Shown: piece after piece, positions 30,975 through 43,434 of the stretch
Layout of the letters: every line of letters starts with the position of its first letter
Numbering within the stretch: the stretch's first letter is position 1
Assembly: GCA_000711775.1 (NCBI GenBank)
Contig: ARYC01000490.1
Span: 1 to 64,000, forward strand
Source of the DNA: Oxytricha trifallax
Taxonomy: Eukaryota > Ciliophora > Spirotrichea > Sporadotrichida > Oxytrichidae
DNA length: 64,000 nt
Direction: 5' to 3'
Translations under genes and position numbers: made by a program
Notes under the pieces: generated by a model
Database searches by the model: none
The model's input: the letters and a program-made list of their open reading frames with translations, nothing else
What the model was told of the DNA's origin: nothing

Positions 30975-33900
30975 ATGACAACTTCAATAAAACCTAATCG
31001 AAAGTTTCTTTAATCTATCTAAGATCAAAATAACAGTAACTTATTTATCGTATTAATATAAAGTAGTTGTTTTTATTACTGAAGTGTAATCTGCTTTGAC
31101 TTTTAAAGAATCCAATGTTAAATTTGGAAATTAAACTACTAGAGAAAATGATTAGAAAGATCAAAAGCTTCCAACTTTAAATCTAATTAAACCAAATAAA
31201 AAGGCAATGTTAAATTCTATGACTTCCAAGAATTTATTAAGCTTCAATAAAACCTCAGCATTTAGTTTGTATTAAACATTAGCCCCAAAGGAGACTTAAA
31301 ATAGGAAAACCTCAAAATAAGTGAAAAGGGCTTAATCCTAAATGAAGTCAAGCAGATGAAATTTAAAGAGTAACACTCGCAATAATTATATGAGTACTGT
31401 TGATTTCGCTGATTAAGAATAAAAATCTAATCTATTAAAGCTTGAATATTAAAGTTTGCCCTTATCAAGTGCCAGATTTCAACCAAAGCTTGGAAAGATA
31501 AATAGTAATTAGACCAATGAAATAAAATCTAGGAATGGCGAAGAAAATTACACAACCAGAGGTGCTGGCAGTGAATCAGTTTAATAGAAGCTGAGCTTAA
31601 AAAATATGCTTGGAGACACAAAGAAAGAGATTGCTAAATTTATCAAAGACATTTATGAATAAAAGGATCAAGGTAAGAATTATTTCACTCTTAATAATCT
31701 CTTATATAGCAACCATAAATGAATATGTGAAGAACGCAGAGGGAAAGAAGTTAGTATAGAAAGACATTAATGAAATGAAAGTCCATATCTAGCAATTCGC
31801 TCAAAACCTGAATAATATGAAGTACTAAACAAGTCAAAAGCGTTTGGATTTAGAACTGCTTTCTTCTTAACATGATTAGCTTGAATAAATATCTGAGTCC
31901 TAGAAAATAAGTCAAGAGGAGAGACTAAAATAAATGGAAAGTCTCTATGAAAAAAATGACACTAAATTAAACATGGAAGAAATGCAGGGGGAGTAATATG
32001 AAAACATGGTCAACAGAGAAAAGGAAATGATTCTTTGGTACAAACTGCCAATCTTGAATCTCAAAAAAGATCATAAAGACATAGACTGCACTAGAAAATA
32101 GCTTGAAGTTACTTCTCAGGATCTTGAAAATGAAACTAAAAAGCTTAATACTCTCTTGATGGAAATGAGCGATAAATAGAAATCAAGAAATGTAATCATT
32201 AACAATCAATTACAGCAGTGTTTAACGGAAGTGGAATAGAAGTAAATTTTTCATGAAATCTATAAAAATCAATACAAAATCTAACAAAAAGAGGAGAATG
32301 AACAGATTAAGTTGAATTTCTAGTAAGTGAAAGAAAAGAATTAAGATTTTATCAAATAGAGGGAATAAGAAGAATCTAATCGATAGCAATCTTACAAACT
32401 TGAGATGAAATATCAATAAGACTTGTTGAAATTATAGTAAAGTTGCAATCTTAAAGAAATATTAGATCTTGAAAGCTATAACAAAGATTTGCAGTTTTCA
32501 AAGGAATAGATGAAAAATCTCATGCTTATGCTCAAAGAGAAGAAAGACAGATTGGAGTAAGAAAAGTAAAGTTATTATTTTTTAAATTATGTGAATTGAA
32601 AATAATTCACTTATTCCAAATTTAAAAAAAACATGTCTAAATATTACCATTGTACTTTATATATGAATAAATGTAATTTTTATATAAAAAATTTACCTAA
32701 TTTTAGTAGGCTTATGAAAATTTTATATGCTTGGTTGTTATTCATGTAGATAGATCTACTTATATTCAATTATTATAAACAATAAAAAATTTATTATTTT
32801 CGATTAAATTTTATTATATCATTATTATAATTTATTTTATTTAATTTTATTCATAAATTGCTAATTGCTTTGAATATTAATTGCTAAGATTATGTTGGAC
32901 CTAATATAATTAACAAATATAAGCCTCATAAAGCAAAGACTATGATATAAACTATTGTAAATATTACTTATATCAAAATTGTTTAATTATAATTTCGTTC
33001 ACTTACTTAAATTATTTTTTCCGCTTTAGAAAGCAGTAGAGGATCTAATTTCAGCAAAATATCTCGAAACAAAAAATAGCAAGGAACAAACTGTTAACCA
33101 GAGCACAACAGACACCTCTTCTTAGTTTGACATCAAAGATTAAAATGCTGATTACATATAAGAAAAAATATTGAGAGCACTGGAAATAAAAGAAGATAAA
33201 CTAAGAAAGTGTCAAAAAATCAAGCAACTTAAAGCTCAAGCTATGATCTCACTCTCAAGAATAGCACTTTAATGCAAAAATAAAAAACCTCAAGATTAAA
33301 ATGACATAGTTGATGATTAGAAGAGTGTTGAGTCACAACCCACTTAAATCATAAATGAATAAAATTTAGCTTAGACTCTTTCGTTGTGTGGGATGAGATT
33401 GGAGCACATGATTAGCGTGTCTGAGAAAGTGAGAATGATTAACCCGCTGATATTTAATCAGACTAAAATCAAAGACATCGTGCCACAGGACTATCTTGGC
33501 ATTGATTTCAAGCAATATGTGTAGATACCAGATTAAGAAGACCCAAGCAATAAAAACCTTATTGGTGCATTTTTACTGTAAGAGCAGCAATCTCACTCTG
33601 TATAAAGTGCCCTTTAACACGAACATATAAGTAATGTCAAATATTACTTATAGTTGCATTGATTTATCTTTTTTTATTGTACTGAGGTTTCTCTTAAAGA
33701 ATTAAACCAAGCTAAAGACTAATAAAACAACCAGCACTTTAACCTGTTTGATGCTCTAATGAAGAACAATTCAAAGAAGCCTCTATATCACCCAGGAGAT
33801 GAATCAATGTTCCTCAATACAGCTTACAAGAGCAAGAAAGACTTGTAAAAGCAACTGTAACTCAAGATGATGGAATTGAACAATAATTTGGAGTCCAAAA

Positions 33901-34275
33901 AAGGCAGTGGTAATAAACGAAAAGCTAGTACTACAAATGGCTTTATGAGTGCTAGAAATGGGAGAATCAGCTCTCGGGATGGAGATCAAATAGTTGGTAG
34001 TAGTGCATCTGATAAGTTAATGATGATGAGTGCTATGAGGTAGAGCAAGAGTAGACAAGGCATGTTCACTGCAAGAAATAATGAGAATGATATGCAAACT
34101 GCGCAAAATTTCTTATATCATTATAATTCAATTTTGGATATATTACAAGATAATTTAAATTTAAATATAATTACTAAATTTCTTGCAGAAAGCAAGGAAA
34201 TAGATAAGTCCAATCCTTGTAAGGACTAAAAGAATATTGTTCAGAGATTCCAGTGAAGCAACTCAAAATAAATGA
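30975..34275 (+). CDS. Gln/Lys-rich coiled-coil protein of unknown function
   Basis: Starts MTTSIKPNRKFLQSIQDQ 44 bp after the Hub1 fusion gene. The N-terminal 200 residues are polar and disordered-looking. A long helical region (about 31700-32560) has heptad-like LEQ/KEE runs typical of coiled coils, and the C-terminus is basic. The frame requires removal of GT-AG introns (31673-31709 and 33631-33699) and IESs (31044-31101 pointer TTTA; 32567-33026 pointer TA; 34106-34175 pointer AAATTTCTT). An in-frame TGA near 31357 disappears with either a 21-bp IES (pointer AAG, 31345-31365) or a 48-bp GT-AG intron (31321-31368). The stop at 34273-34275 assumes the 9-bp-pointer IES is removed. No family recognised. 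Confidence 0.7.
32567..33026. other. IES, pointer TA, 460 bp
   Basis: AT-rich block with no coding signal. Joining at TA gives ..EKQKAVEDLISAKYLE in frame in the coiled-coil gene. Confidence 0.7.
34106..34175. other. IES, 9-bp pointer AAATTTCTT, 70 bp
   Basis: A nine-base direct repeat flanks 61 bp of AT-rich sequence. Excision shifts the frame to ..AQNFLQKARKQISPILV and gives a TGA stop at 34273-34275. Pointers of this length are a hypotrich hallmark. Confidence 0.65.
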
Positions 34276-34487
34276 TAATTACTTATTTATTCAAATATCC
34301 AATAAGTTTATTTCAATTTTTAATCATAAGCATAATTTGAAAACATATTAAGCTATATATGAGTTAAAATAATTATTATATTGTTATTAAAATATGAGTC
34401 CACCAATGTACTCATACTTTTAATTCCTACATTGACAAAAATACTTTCTTGTTCCTTCAGCAGACCTTTAACAATTACTGACATTAG

Positions 34488-35507
34488 TCATTATTGATTC
34501 TTCGAGTAATCAGAAGTAGCAGCAAATTCAGCTATCGTTTAGACAACTTAAGCAGGTAATTTACTAGCAGATGGATTTCCACTTCCCACCACACCACTTC
34601 TCTTTGCTGATTGAGCTTTCTCTACTTTGTTCACATGGACTAAGAAGTCTCTCTTTGAGAACAGCTGTTCACTAGCTAGTATCCATGGGAATGAGTAGAA
34701 CTTCTAATATATTAATAAAATCAAGCTTACAGATAATCTTTAATTAATAAAAAACTTCTTTAACTCCAAAAATTGTTAGAGTTTTCTGGCATCCTGATTT
34801 TCAATGTACTTACTATAATCCATATAAGACTCAAAAGATTCTTCAATTTTTGCTTTGGTCTGATCTCGAACTTTGTCAAGCTTTTCTTTCTCATAAGCTT
34901 CCCATTGCTTCCTAAACTATGATAGGTGTTCATCATTTGCATTAAACATAAAATTTCAATACTTTTATGCATGCTTTTTCAAGTAAGCTTGACAACTTTT
35001 GTTCCTGATATGAAAGTATGTAGCAAAATACAGAGCCACAGCAAGATTTTCATCTGCAGAAATATCAAATTGCTTTTACTTGCTTTCCTCCCCTAATATA
35101 CTAAGCTTTTCCTAGAACTTTTTGACTATTTGACTGAGCTTATTATTCAAGATGATCAAAGACTCATCGGATTTATAACCTGGATCATTCTTGTAAAAGT
35201 TTCCAATTTGATCATCACAAAGTTTGAACTTCAAGTCAGCTGCAAATAATTAAGACTCAGTTTGCAACTTAAAAGTAATCATGAGTTGTCTGAAATTCTT
35301 CTCCATAGGCTTTACTATTTAATCAAACACTTTGACTACATAAAAGTGGAGAAGCATGGGGTTCTCACATTTAGCAAGAATGTCAGGGTTGAGTTCATAC
35401 TGGTAGAGTATCTAGAATTTGTATTGATTTTTCATGAAATCTTTCAAAGCGTTGTCATTGTTAATGTCTCTGTAAAGCATACCTAGAACGCCTTCACTCA
35501 CTCTCAT
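34488..35507 (-). CDS. Helical protein of unknown function
   Basis: ATG 35507 begins MRVSEGVLGMLYRDINND, followed by mainly helical sequence (FQILYQYELNPDILAKC, NFRQLMITFKLQTES, ALYFATYFHIRNK, QWEAYEKEKLDKVRDQ) and a Lys/Ser/Ala-rich tail (VNKVEKAQSAKRSG) ending at TGA 34488. An in-frame TGA at about 34956 lies inside a 30-bp IES with a 5-bp pointer; removing it gives AYLKKHANDEHLSQF. A 29-bp IES (34709-34737, pointer ATTA on the minus strand) lies near the C-terminus. About 310 residues after removal. I do not recognise the family. Convergent with the coiled-coil gene to its left. Confidence 0.65.
34938..34967. other. Micro-IES, 30 bp, pointer ATGCA (minus strand)
   Basis: A direct repeat of ATGCA (plus-strand TGCAT at 34938-34942 and 34968-34972). 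The insert carries the only in-frame TGA of this gene. Excision of 30 bp keeps the frame on both sides. Confidence 0.7.
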
Positions 35508-35695
35508 CTTCTAGTTACTCTTTTAGGGTATAAAATCAATGAAATAAAATTAATTTTTTTAAAAAAATTTCTATTACATTTATTTTATAAATTTAAAAAT
35601 AGTGCTACTAACAATATACATGCTTTTTGGTATTTATTATTGATTAAACTTTTTTGTCATTGATTTTTATTTACAAAAATTTAAATAAATAATTT

Positions 35696-38600
35696 TCAGA
35701 AAATGTACATTTTATTTTATTTTATATCTTAACATATTTAGTATACCCTATTCTTTTCAAAGAAATCTGGCCAATTATCAAGCATCTTTTGTAAATGCTC
35801 AAAGTTTTTCTTGTCGACACTTTCTCCATGCTTTGCAAAATCTACTGCAATAGATTACAGTGCAGAAAGTTCTTGGCATTCTAAAATAAAGTAATTTTAA
35901 TGATTTCATTATATAAAATTAAATTCCTCCTTAAGTGGACCATCTACACCAATTTAATCGCAAAGAGCAAGATGCATGTTGGCTAATTTTCCAAGGACAT
36001 CTCTTTGCAAGTAAAAAATGAAGTAATCTGCGATATGTTCTGAATCAATGGGCTGCTCACTTATCAAAGTAGGCTTCACATAGGTGGCTGGTTCTTGAAT
36101 ATTCTCTTTTTTAATGTGTGAAAGTATCAAGGAATCCCAGCAAACGAAATACACATCTCCATCAAGGTCACCTCCTGCCATTTTGTTGCACTGTGGTCTC
36201 TCGCCTTTAGATGAAAAGACTACTACGTTAAATAAATGAGAGAGTTCAGGTTTGTTGACTGCTTTGAGCAACCTAATATCTCCTGGGTGTGTACAAGGAT
36301 TTCTAGTAACAATTACATCTTAGCATATTTAAAGAGGCTTGCTATCTTTTTCTAATTCTTCTTGATTGTTCAAGTTTATATCCCACAACCATGGCTTCTT
36401 TTTTAGTGAATAATTATCTTGCTTGACTTAGATAAACACCTCATCTTCTTCTAGAATACCGAATTCATCTACAATTCCTAAAAGTACACAGGAGTCTGGA
36501 ATAATGATTCTGGCTTTTTTCTTCAAATTCATGAATGAGGATAGTTACATAGTATATAAAATGCTGCTGAAGATTGGATCATTAGGAATATTGTAGCCAC
36601 ATAGAAGAGCTGTTTTTAATGATTACTCAAACCATTTGCTATAATTATTTATATTTATTAATATGTGTTCAGTTTTAATTTAATAAAAAGTCTTAATCAC
36701 TTTTATAAAGTATGAAATAATTATAGGACCAAGAGATAGATTGATTAGCTTCGTTATTTGCTGAAGCGACTTTGATTTGTTTTGACTAAGTTTGAAGGCT
36801 TTAATTGCTTTGCTAGTCTTCTTGATAAATATAAAGTGTAATAATTAAAAGAATTACTTTAATTTTGGAATAGATATTTAATTCTGGATAAGATTATTGT
36901 AGATCTCTTAAACTTGTGCATATTCCTTAGCTTTCCTTTGCAGTTCTAAGAAAACAGATTCTGGTACACCAAGACAATTCATTAGTATGATGATCTGTCG
37001 ATTCAAAAACCCTTGACTGTATGTTCCACATCTGACTACATTAAGCCCTAGATCATTTGATTAGAACTTTATTTAACTATCCCTCAGTTAAATTTGCCTT
37101 CCTTCCAATCTTGGATTTAACATGAGAACACCCTTAGTTCCTCCAAATCTTATTTAAAATGCCGAACTTCTTTTAAAACTGAATTGTTCAGCAATTAACT
37201 AGGCAAGCTCTGGAGAAATGTAACCACAACCATCTGTGAAAATGAAACCATTTCTCTTTACATCTGGTAGGTTATAAACAGTTATAATGAAAACTTATAA
37301 GTAAAAAGACTAAATTATATAAGTAACCTCAGATTTATCTAGTTAAAGAATGAACTTTGTAGTTGAAAAGCATTGACCTCTTCTGGCATATCTCTTGAGC
37401 ATATTCTTTTCTTGACTGAAGTCTCCCATGCTTCTCATAATAATATTTTCATTAAGGGGGAAATCAAAGTCCTTATTCGGAACTAGAGACTCTACTAGCA
37501 TCCAGCATGAATGATTTTTAATCTACGAGTTTGAGTAGCTCAAGAACTTAAGCACATAATTTCCTAATTAAATGCCATTAACAAGCACATGATGCAAATA
37601 ACCAAGCAGCCAATTCATTTGATCACTGAAATAGTAACCTTTCTCTAAGTATTCATTTACGAAAGACACTCTTACAAAGCGAGAAAGATGATCTCTATAT
37701 TATCTGATTACACGATTGGTTTCATCTTCATAAGCAGGTTGGTAATAATCTAAAGTAGGAGTTATGAATAATCTTCTTTGCCTCAAAAAATTCACATTTT
37801 TAGTTGACCTCTTGAAATCATGCAAGATGTCTGGGTCTTTGAGATATTTCTGAAACACTTAAATAAAATTGATGTCTGGATCTTTCTTGTAATCTAAGGG
37901 ATCTGTTATAATTATCTTGTCCAAGACAAAGGAAGCAAATTAGGCGCTATTTTCATCCTAATTATGCTCTGATATAACAAAATACTCCATAAGTTCATAA
38001 AGCCTGTCATTGAATAAGTTAACTTTATCATTAGAGAGCATAGCCATAATTGAAAAGACCAAGGGGAGTCTTAGCTTGTCAAGAATTATCTTGAAATTTT
38101 TATTTCTCTATAGAATTTCTTTGAGTAACTTAATCACGAAGCCTTGCATGTGATCATGATGATCAGGTACTCTCTAGACAGGCTTTATCTTTGCAAAAGA
38201 ATTTCTTGTCTGAACTATGTTAATAAAGCGGTTGATAGTTCTTCTGGTTGTGTAGCCTTATATGTAAAGAGTCTGGTGCAAATTCCAATATTAAATGTAG
38301 TGCTCGAAGGGCATTTTAAAGGGAGAGCGCACAAAGTTTGGCTTGGTTTGATTAAATGGATACAGCTTTTAAACTTCATAATTATAAACTTCAATTTCTG
38401 ACTATTTATTAATAAAATGGAAAAGTTTAGCAGTTAGCTGGCTTATCTAAGCTTATAAAGTATCTTACCTTGACCATGTCATCAAGATTGCTTCTGCTAT
38501 TTTTATCTTTTTCTGTTTAAATGTCACTTATCTGAATCACTATCTTATAGTATAAAAAATAAAACAGGTCGAATAATGAGATAATCAATTTCAAAACCAA

Positions 38601-40022
38601 TTTATTTTTTTATTAATTGTTATAGTTATCCTATATGAAAAATTAAAGCAGATTAACATTTTTATTGAAATTTAATTTCAAATCTTAAAATATATAAAAA
38701 ATATTTTTATAAAAAATCAAATTATTGCTTAATTATTTTACGAGGCTTATATGATCATAAAATTTATTGTTTAAAAATTTATTTCGTTTATAAATATATA
38801 TTTTATATAAATAATTGAATAAATTGAATCTAACTAATTAACTATATTAATAAATCTTCTTGATGTTTTGGAACTCCAAGTCAATTATGTAAACAGGTTT
38901 AGGTAGCTCAGTAGCCATAATATTCTTGTGAGATTGTACTTTATTATACCTAGATTCTTCATGAATAAACAAAGGATCACCATCGATTTATAATCGCATG
39001 TTGCATTTGAAAGGCATTCATACAAATTGGATTAATTAATATAATGTAATAAAGGCATTTCTTTATCAATAATGGCATTTTAATCATAGGTTGAAGGGTT
39101 TTCCTTTTATTCTTCATCTTCATACTACTTCTCATTAACCACTAATGTTTGTAGGTTAGAACTATAGACCATGTTATTAATACTTTATTCAATGAAACAA
39201 TATGATACTTAGTAAAAGATAGTACTTACAACTTGGGAGGATGTGGCATCTAAAATTGACAGTTTGCCAGCTTTCTGCCATTTCCAATTTCATCATATAA
39301 AAATGGGAAAAATGGCACAAATCTCTTATTAATCTTTCCAGATCTGTCATGATTTACTTTGTAGTAGTTGTAAGTACCAAATTAAAACTTCTCTACACGC
39401 TCAACAATTTCAAACATGAACTTGGAATTTGGTCTCTCTTAGGTAGTTGTAGGTCTGTTAGTGTTCTTATCTGTATCTTGGTTTTAGGTTTGGTAATGAG
39501 ATTTATGAAATTTAATTTATAAGAATCTTTATAACAAGTTTACTTCTATAAAAATAGATTTCTTTGTCTCTTGATTGTTAGTATAGTTGCTCATACTATC
39601 ACTTGCCTTTGACTTAGGGTCTTACCATAGATTAGGTTGACTACTAGCATGAGGTGTTTAGGCATGCTTAGCATAAGGTATACCTCCTCCATAATATCTT
39701 TGTTCTTATTGGTATCTTTGATCTTAGTCATCTTTTCGATCTTTATGAAGTTGTGAACTTTCTGTTTCTGACTTAAAATTTGCACAAAATCGATCTTGCA
39801 TATCTTCCTTCAGGCATGCTTGGATATGATCAATTTCATCAAGATCATGGAGGCCAAATGGGGCCACCAGCCGTTCTGTACCTTTCACAGGGATAAACTA
39901 TTAAAAAGTTAATAAATATAAAAGGTTACCTTTGAACAAGACTTAGATCTGCCTAACTTAGTTGGGGTCTGCTTAGCATCCTTCTCTGAATTATCTTTAG
40001 AATTTGGGTTTTGGTTTTCCAT
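35696..40022 (-). CDS. Cellular RNA-dependent RNA polymerase (RDR family)
   Basis: Minus-strand MDSs read as an eukaryotic RdRP. From the N-terminus: MENQNPNSKDNSEKDAKQTP and a region with VEKFQFGTYNYYKVN and IIDLEFQNIKK; then LFITPTLDYYQPAYEDETNRV and FVRVSFVNEYLEKG; LSYSNSQIKNHSCWM, RSMGDFSQEKNMLKR and RRGQCFSTTK; FTDGCGYISPELAQ; and the catalytic KMAGGDLDGDVYFVCWD (DLDGD metal-binding motif intact). The C-terminus is ALQSIAVDFAKHGES, ending at TGA 35696. Introns: 39898-39929, 39162-39229, 38402-38468. IESs include 39010-39050 (pointer AATGCCTTT), 38547-38858 (AAGAT), one near 37275-37325 (GTT) and one near 35880-35935 (GAAT). The enzyme copies single-stranded RNA into dsRNA for small-RNA production. 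The start is the first ATG, and the N-terminal part is joined to the polymerase by the AAGAT pointer. Confidence 0.88.
38547..38858. other. IES, pointer AAGAT (minus strand), 312 bp
   Basis: AT-rich insert between the N-terminal region and the polymerase domain. It happens to contain no in-frame TGA, so the whole interval reads open. Joining at AAGAT gives EFQNIKKIVIQISDIQTE. Confidence 0.6.
39010..39050. other. IES, 9-bp pointer AATGCCTTT (minus strand), 41 bp
   Basis: A nine-base direct repeat (AAAGGCATT on the plus strand at 39010 and 39051). Excision moves the frame to KEMPFKCNMRLQIDGDPLF, which continues the RdRP N-terminal region. Confidence 0.75.
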
Positions 40023-40152
40023 TTTAAGATTTTGTTTTATAAGTAAAATTAATTATTAATTTCTCAAATCTTTTGGCTTTTATAGGTCTATTAGCAAACT
40101 TAAATCTGGATTAATAAAATTGATGTAAATATAATTAAATTTAGAATCATAA

Positions 40153-42987
40153 ATGAGAAAACTTGAACTTTCAAAACTAACTAAAAATTAACTGAATATA
40201 AAACAGAGCTAAAGATATCAGTATGTGAATACTTCTCAATAAAAATATTTTTTATAGGGATAACGACTCAATATGTTTGGAAAGTGATGAAATGTACCTT
40301 AATCAAATGTCTATTGAGATAAAATCTACAGCTAACTCTAAAAATTAAAATCAAAAATATAATGAAAATTATTAACAATTCAAGATTGCATCTCCTTCCA
40401 TTGAACTCCCTAATCTTAATATTTCTTAAATTGATAGTAGTAACTTATAGAAAAATCAGACTGTCAGACTTTCATAGAAATTCAACACAAATATTCCTTC
40501 TCGATTGCTCTCACCATCGTAATAAACTTAAAAATATCAATTGCCTCAAAATCTTATAAGAACTACAAGAGCCAAAACTAAAATTAACACCAATGACTCA
40601 GTTCATTAGAGTTTTATTGAGAGAGAAACTCCTTTACGCAATTGAACTCTTGTCAAGAGTAGTTTAGATACCATTAAGCTTTAAAACATCATAAAATTGA
40701 ATTAATCACTTGATATCCGATCAAATAATAGAAAAATTAATAAGTCTATCAATTAATACGGAGTTAAAAATGTGGATGAAATGTTAAAGGCATATGCAAA
40801 TATTGGATTAGAAAAAATAAATCCAAATTTATAAAATTTAATTAAGAAAAAGAAGACTAGAAACACTGATAATTATCAGATTGAAGATGAACTTATTAAT
40901 GTTTAGCTTAAATAAGATTAACACTTGTAGTAGCAAATTTAGCCTAGATAAACTAATATAAGCCAAAACATTATATAAAATTATTTAGACCAAGATTAAG
41001 ACGTAGTTTTTTAGGAGACTTAGCATTAATTAATTACAGACACCAAAAATTAACAATCAAATTTATTCACAGTATAAAGGATTGAAAAGTAATTAGATTA
41101 GCAAAGAAACCATAAGAATATCATTTCCTCATCTCTCAACCCATTTGATAATTCTTCCAAGAACAACATGACTATGGACAATACTCCTCTGATTTCTTAC
41201 CGAAGCAGATCTCCTCTTGAAACTTAGTAGACATAAAAAATGTAAAATATCTCTAACTTTCAAACACTTTATTAAAAACATAAATAGCAACCAATCCTAA
41301 GCCCATAACTTGACTATAATAGCAGCCGAAGACAGTAAAATAACTTGACTACTTTATAGTCTAACATCATTCAATCCCCAGGCCTGTTGGATTCTCAAAA
41401 CTTCCCTTCTTTCTAAAAGTAACAGTTAAACTATCAAAGTAACAATTAATTTAACACAATAAACAACAATATGAATTAACATAGCAATTAACAAACTGCC
41501 AGATATGACTAAAAGCAGAAGCAATATGCGTTGGCAGTTGCAAAAACATATAAAGATAAATACAATTAACAAGTGAAGGAAAATCAGTAATTATTAATTC
41601 AATTGAGGGAAAAGAATGAAAAGATTGAATACTTAAAAAATGAGAATCAGAAATTAGTTATTAAAATTGAAGAGATAATCAGTTAAAATCATATAATTAA
41701 TGAAATGAGGGAAATTGTAAGGATAGAAAATGTATATAAATATATTTGATTTTAGGGATTTAGCTTCATTGATTATCAGTCATTAGCAGAATAAACAGAA
41801 GATCAGGAATGTTTAAACTCTAAAATATAATTAAACTACTATTATGTTTTATTTATGAATGATTTAGTGTCTACATTGATGCAGGAAGCACTATAGGAAA
41901 GACAAGAATCTTTTAAGTACTTTCAGAAACTTATAGACTTAGAGTAAGAGCTAAAGAATCAATAAATCAGACACGATCTATCAACTTAAAATTAGGACAC
42001 CAAGATCAAATTGGTAAATATCTATCATTTCTTAAAAATTTAATATAAGTTGGAGGATGCTTTGACCAAAAGAAACAACGATTATGATTTCGCAGAGGAC
42101 AACAACCGTCAGCTGCTCTCACTTCTTGAAAAATATGACAATAAATTAGATGAACTCCAAGAAGACAATGAATTGAAAGAACATCGATTAATGGAGATTG
42201 AGCATATTAAAAATAGGCATTCTGAACGCAATATTCAAGGATAAAGTTAGCATATTTAAGGAAGTTTGGATAATCTAGAGTAAAACAACATATAAATAGA
42301 GTAAAAAGTGAATCAAAAGATGACAGAGGACGATAAATTACCATAGAATATTATTTAAAATAACACCAATAAGCAATAAAATATAAATGACTATGAAGAA
42401 GCAAGTTTGGAATAGAAATTGGAATTTATAATAGAAATGATGTAAAGCATGCAACGACTAATTTAAACCTTGCAAAATAATATTGAAGGATAGTAGAAAA
42501 TACCATCAAAAAGTGCTATAATTAGACAGAACTAGATTTAATTTAATAAACAATGGAATTAACAAAGGCAATTTATTGACAAATTAGTTGATGATATTAT
42601 TGATATGTTGAAGGATGTAGACTAAAATATCCATTAAGCTGATAATATATTTTTATTTTACTTTAATTGATCTCGTTTATTCAAACCCTGCTCTTTAAAA
42701 ACAAGAAACTGCATCCCTGATATCATCAATTGAAACAGAATCTTAATAAGCCCTTGACTTATAAGTAATAATGAGTTAGGAAAGTCAAGATTTCAATATT
42801 TTAATGATGTAGGAAAGTAAGATATTCAATCAATTGAAAGAATAGCAATTGATTGATGATAAAACCACTTGATTCATTTAAGACTGAAGATAAGGCGCTA
42901 AGAGATCAAGTTTAATTGCTTAAATAGAAATAATTAGAATAATATATTGATTAAATATATTATTAATTGATCAGAAATTAAAAATGA
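40153..42987 (+). CDS. Gln/Asn-rich coiled-coil protein of unknown function
   Basis: Begins MRKLELSKLTKNQLNIKQ. About 450 polar, Gln/Asn/Ser-rich residues are followed by a coiled-coil region (QLREKNEKIEYLKNENQKL, ..LEDALTKRNNDYDFAEDN, EHRLMEIEHIKNRHSE) and a second helical stretch (EFIIEMMQSMQRLIQTLQ). GT-AG introns include 40221-40257, a 24-nt one near 41729-41756 and a 36-nt one near 42014-42050. An 18-bp micro-IES (40627-40644, pointer AACTC) carries the sole in-frame TGA of the N-terminal half. A TTAA-pointer IES lies near 42632-42694. A one-base frame change at about 42860 in an AAAA run needs checking. No family recognised; a cytoskeletal or basal-body role would be a guess. Confidence 0.65.
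40627..40644. other. Micro-IES, 18 bp, pointer AACTC
   Basis: AACTC at 40627-40631 and 40645-40649. Excision removes TGA 40643-40645 and gives SFIERETLVKSSLDT in frame. Confidence 0.65.
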
Positions 42988-43434
42988 TTCCAGCATTATT
43001 TAAAAAATAGTTGGATCATTAAACTTCAATACATTAATCATCTCTACCAATTAAAATAAATTTTTGACCATCTTTAAATATTTTAGCCAACAAGATAACA
43101 AAGACTCCTCAACCTATTACTGCTAAGTATTTTTATCTGTACGTTATTCATTTTCTTATATATTTACCATTATTTCCAGTCTTAAATGAATAAAGGGGTT
43201 TTAGCAATCAGGATTGAGAGGTATTAATAAGGAATTGCTAAATTATAGTATGATATTTAGTGAACAGCAGCAATTTTTTAATTCGAAAATTCCACTTATT
43301 ATTAAATTAAAATTAGTATGTGTGATATTATTATCTTTGCAATTAAAGTCTTTGTAACATTTACACTTATAACGTCATCACATTAAAAAGTTAAATATTA
43401 TATTATTTAAACGCAATTACACAAACCTGAAGAT
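42988..43434. other. Intergenic spacer
   Basis: About 450 bp of AT-rich sequence between the coiled-coil gene and acyl-CoA oxidase. Nothing else is recognised; the oxidase promoter should be here. Confidence 0.5.

Noticed and set aside
34950-34960. TGA decoded as Trp or Cys in host genes
   Set aside because: Recognised genes end in TGA, and each internal TGA lies in a short direct-repeat-bounded insert or possible intron whose removal keeps the frame.
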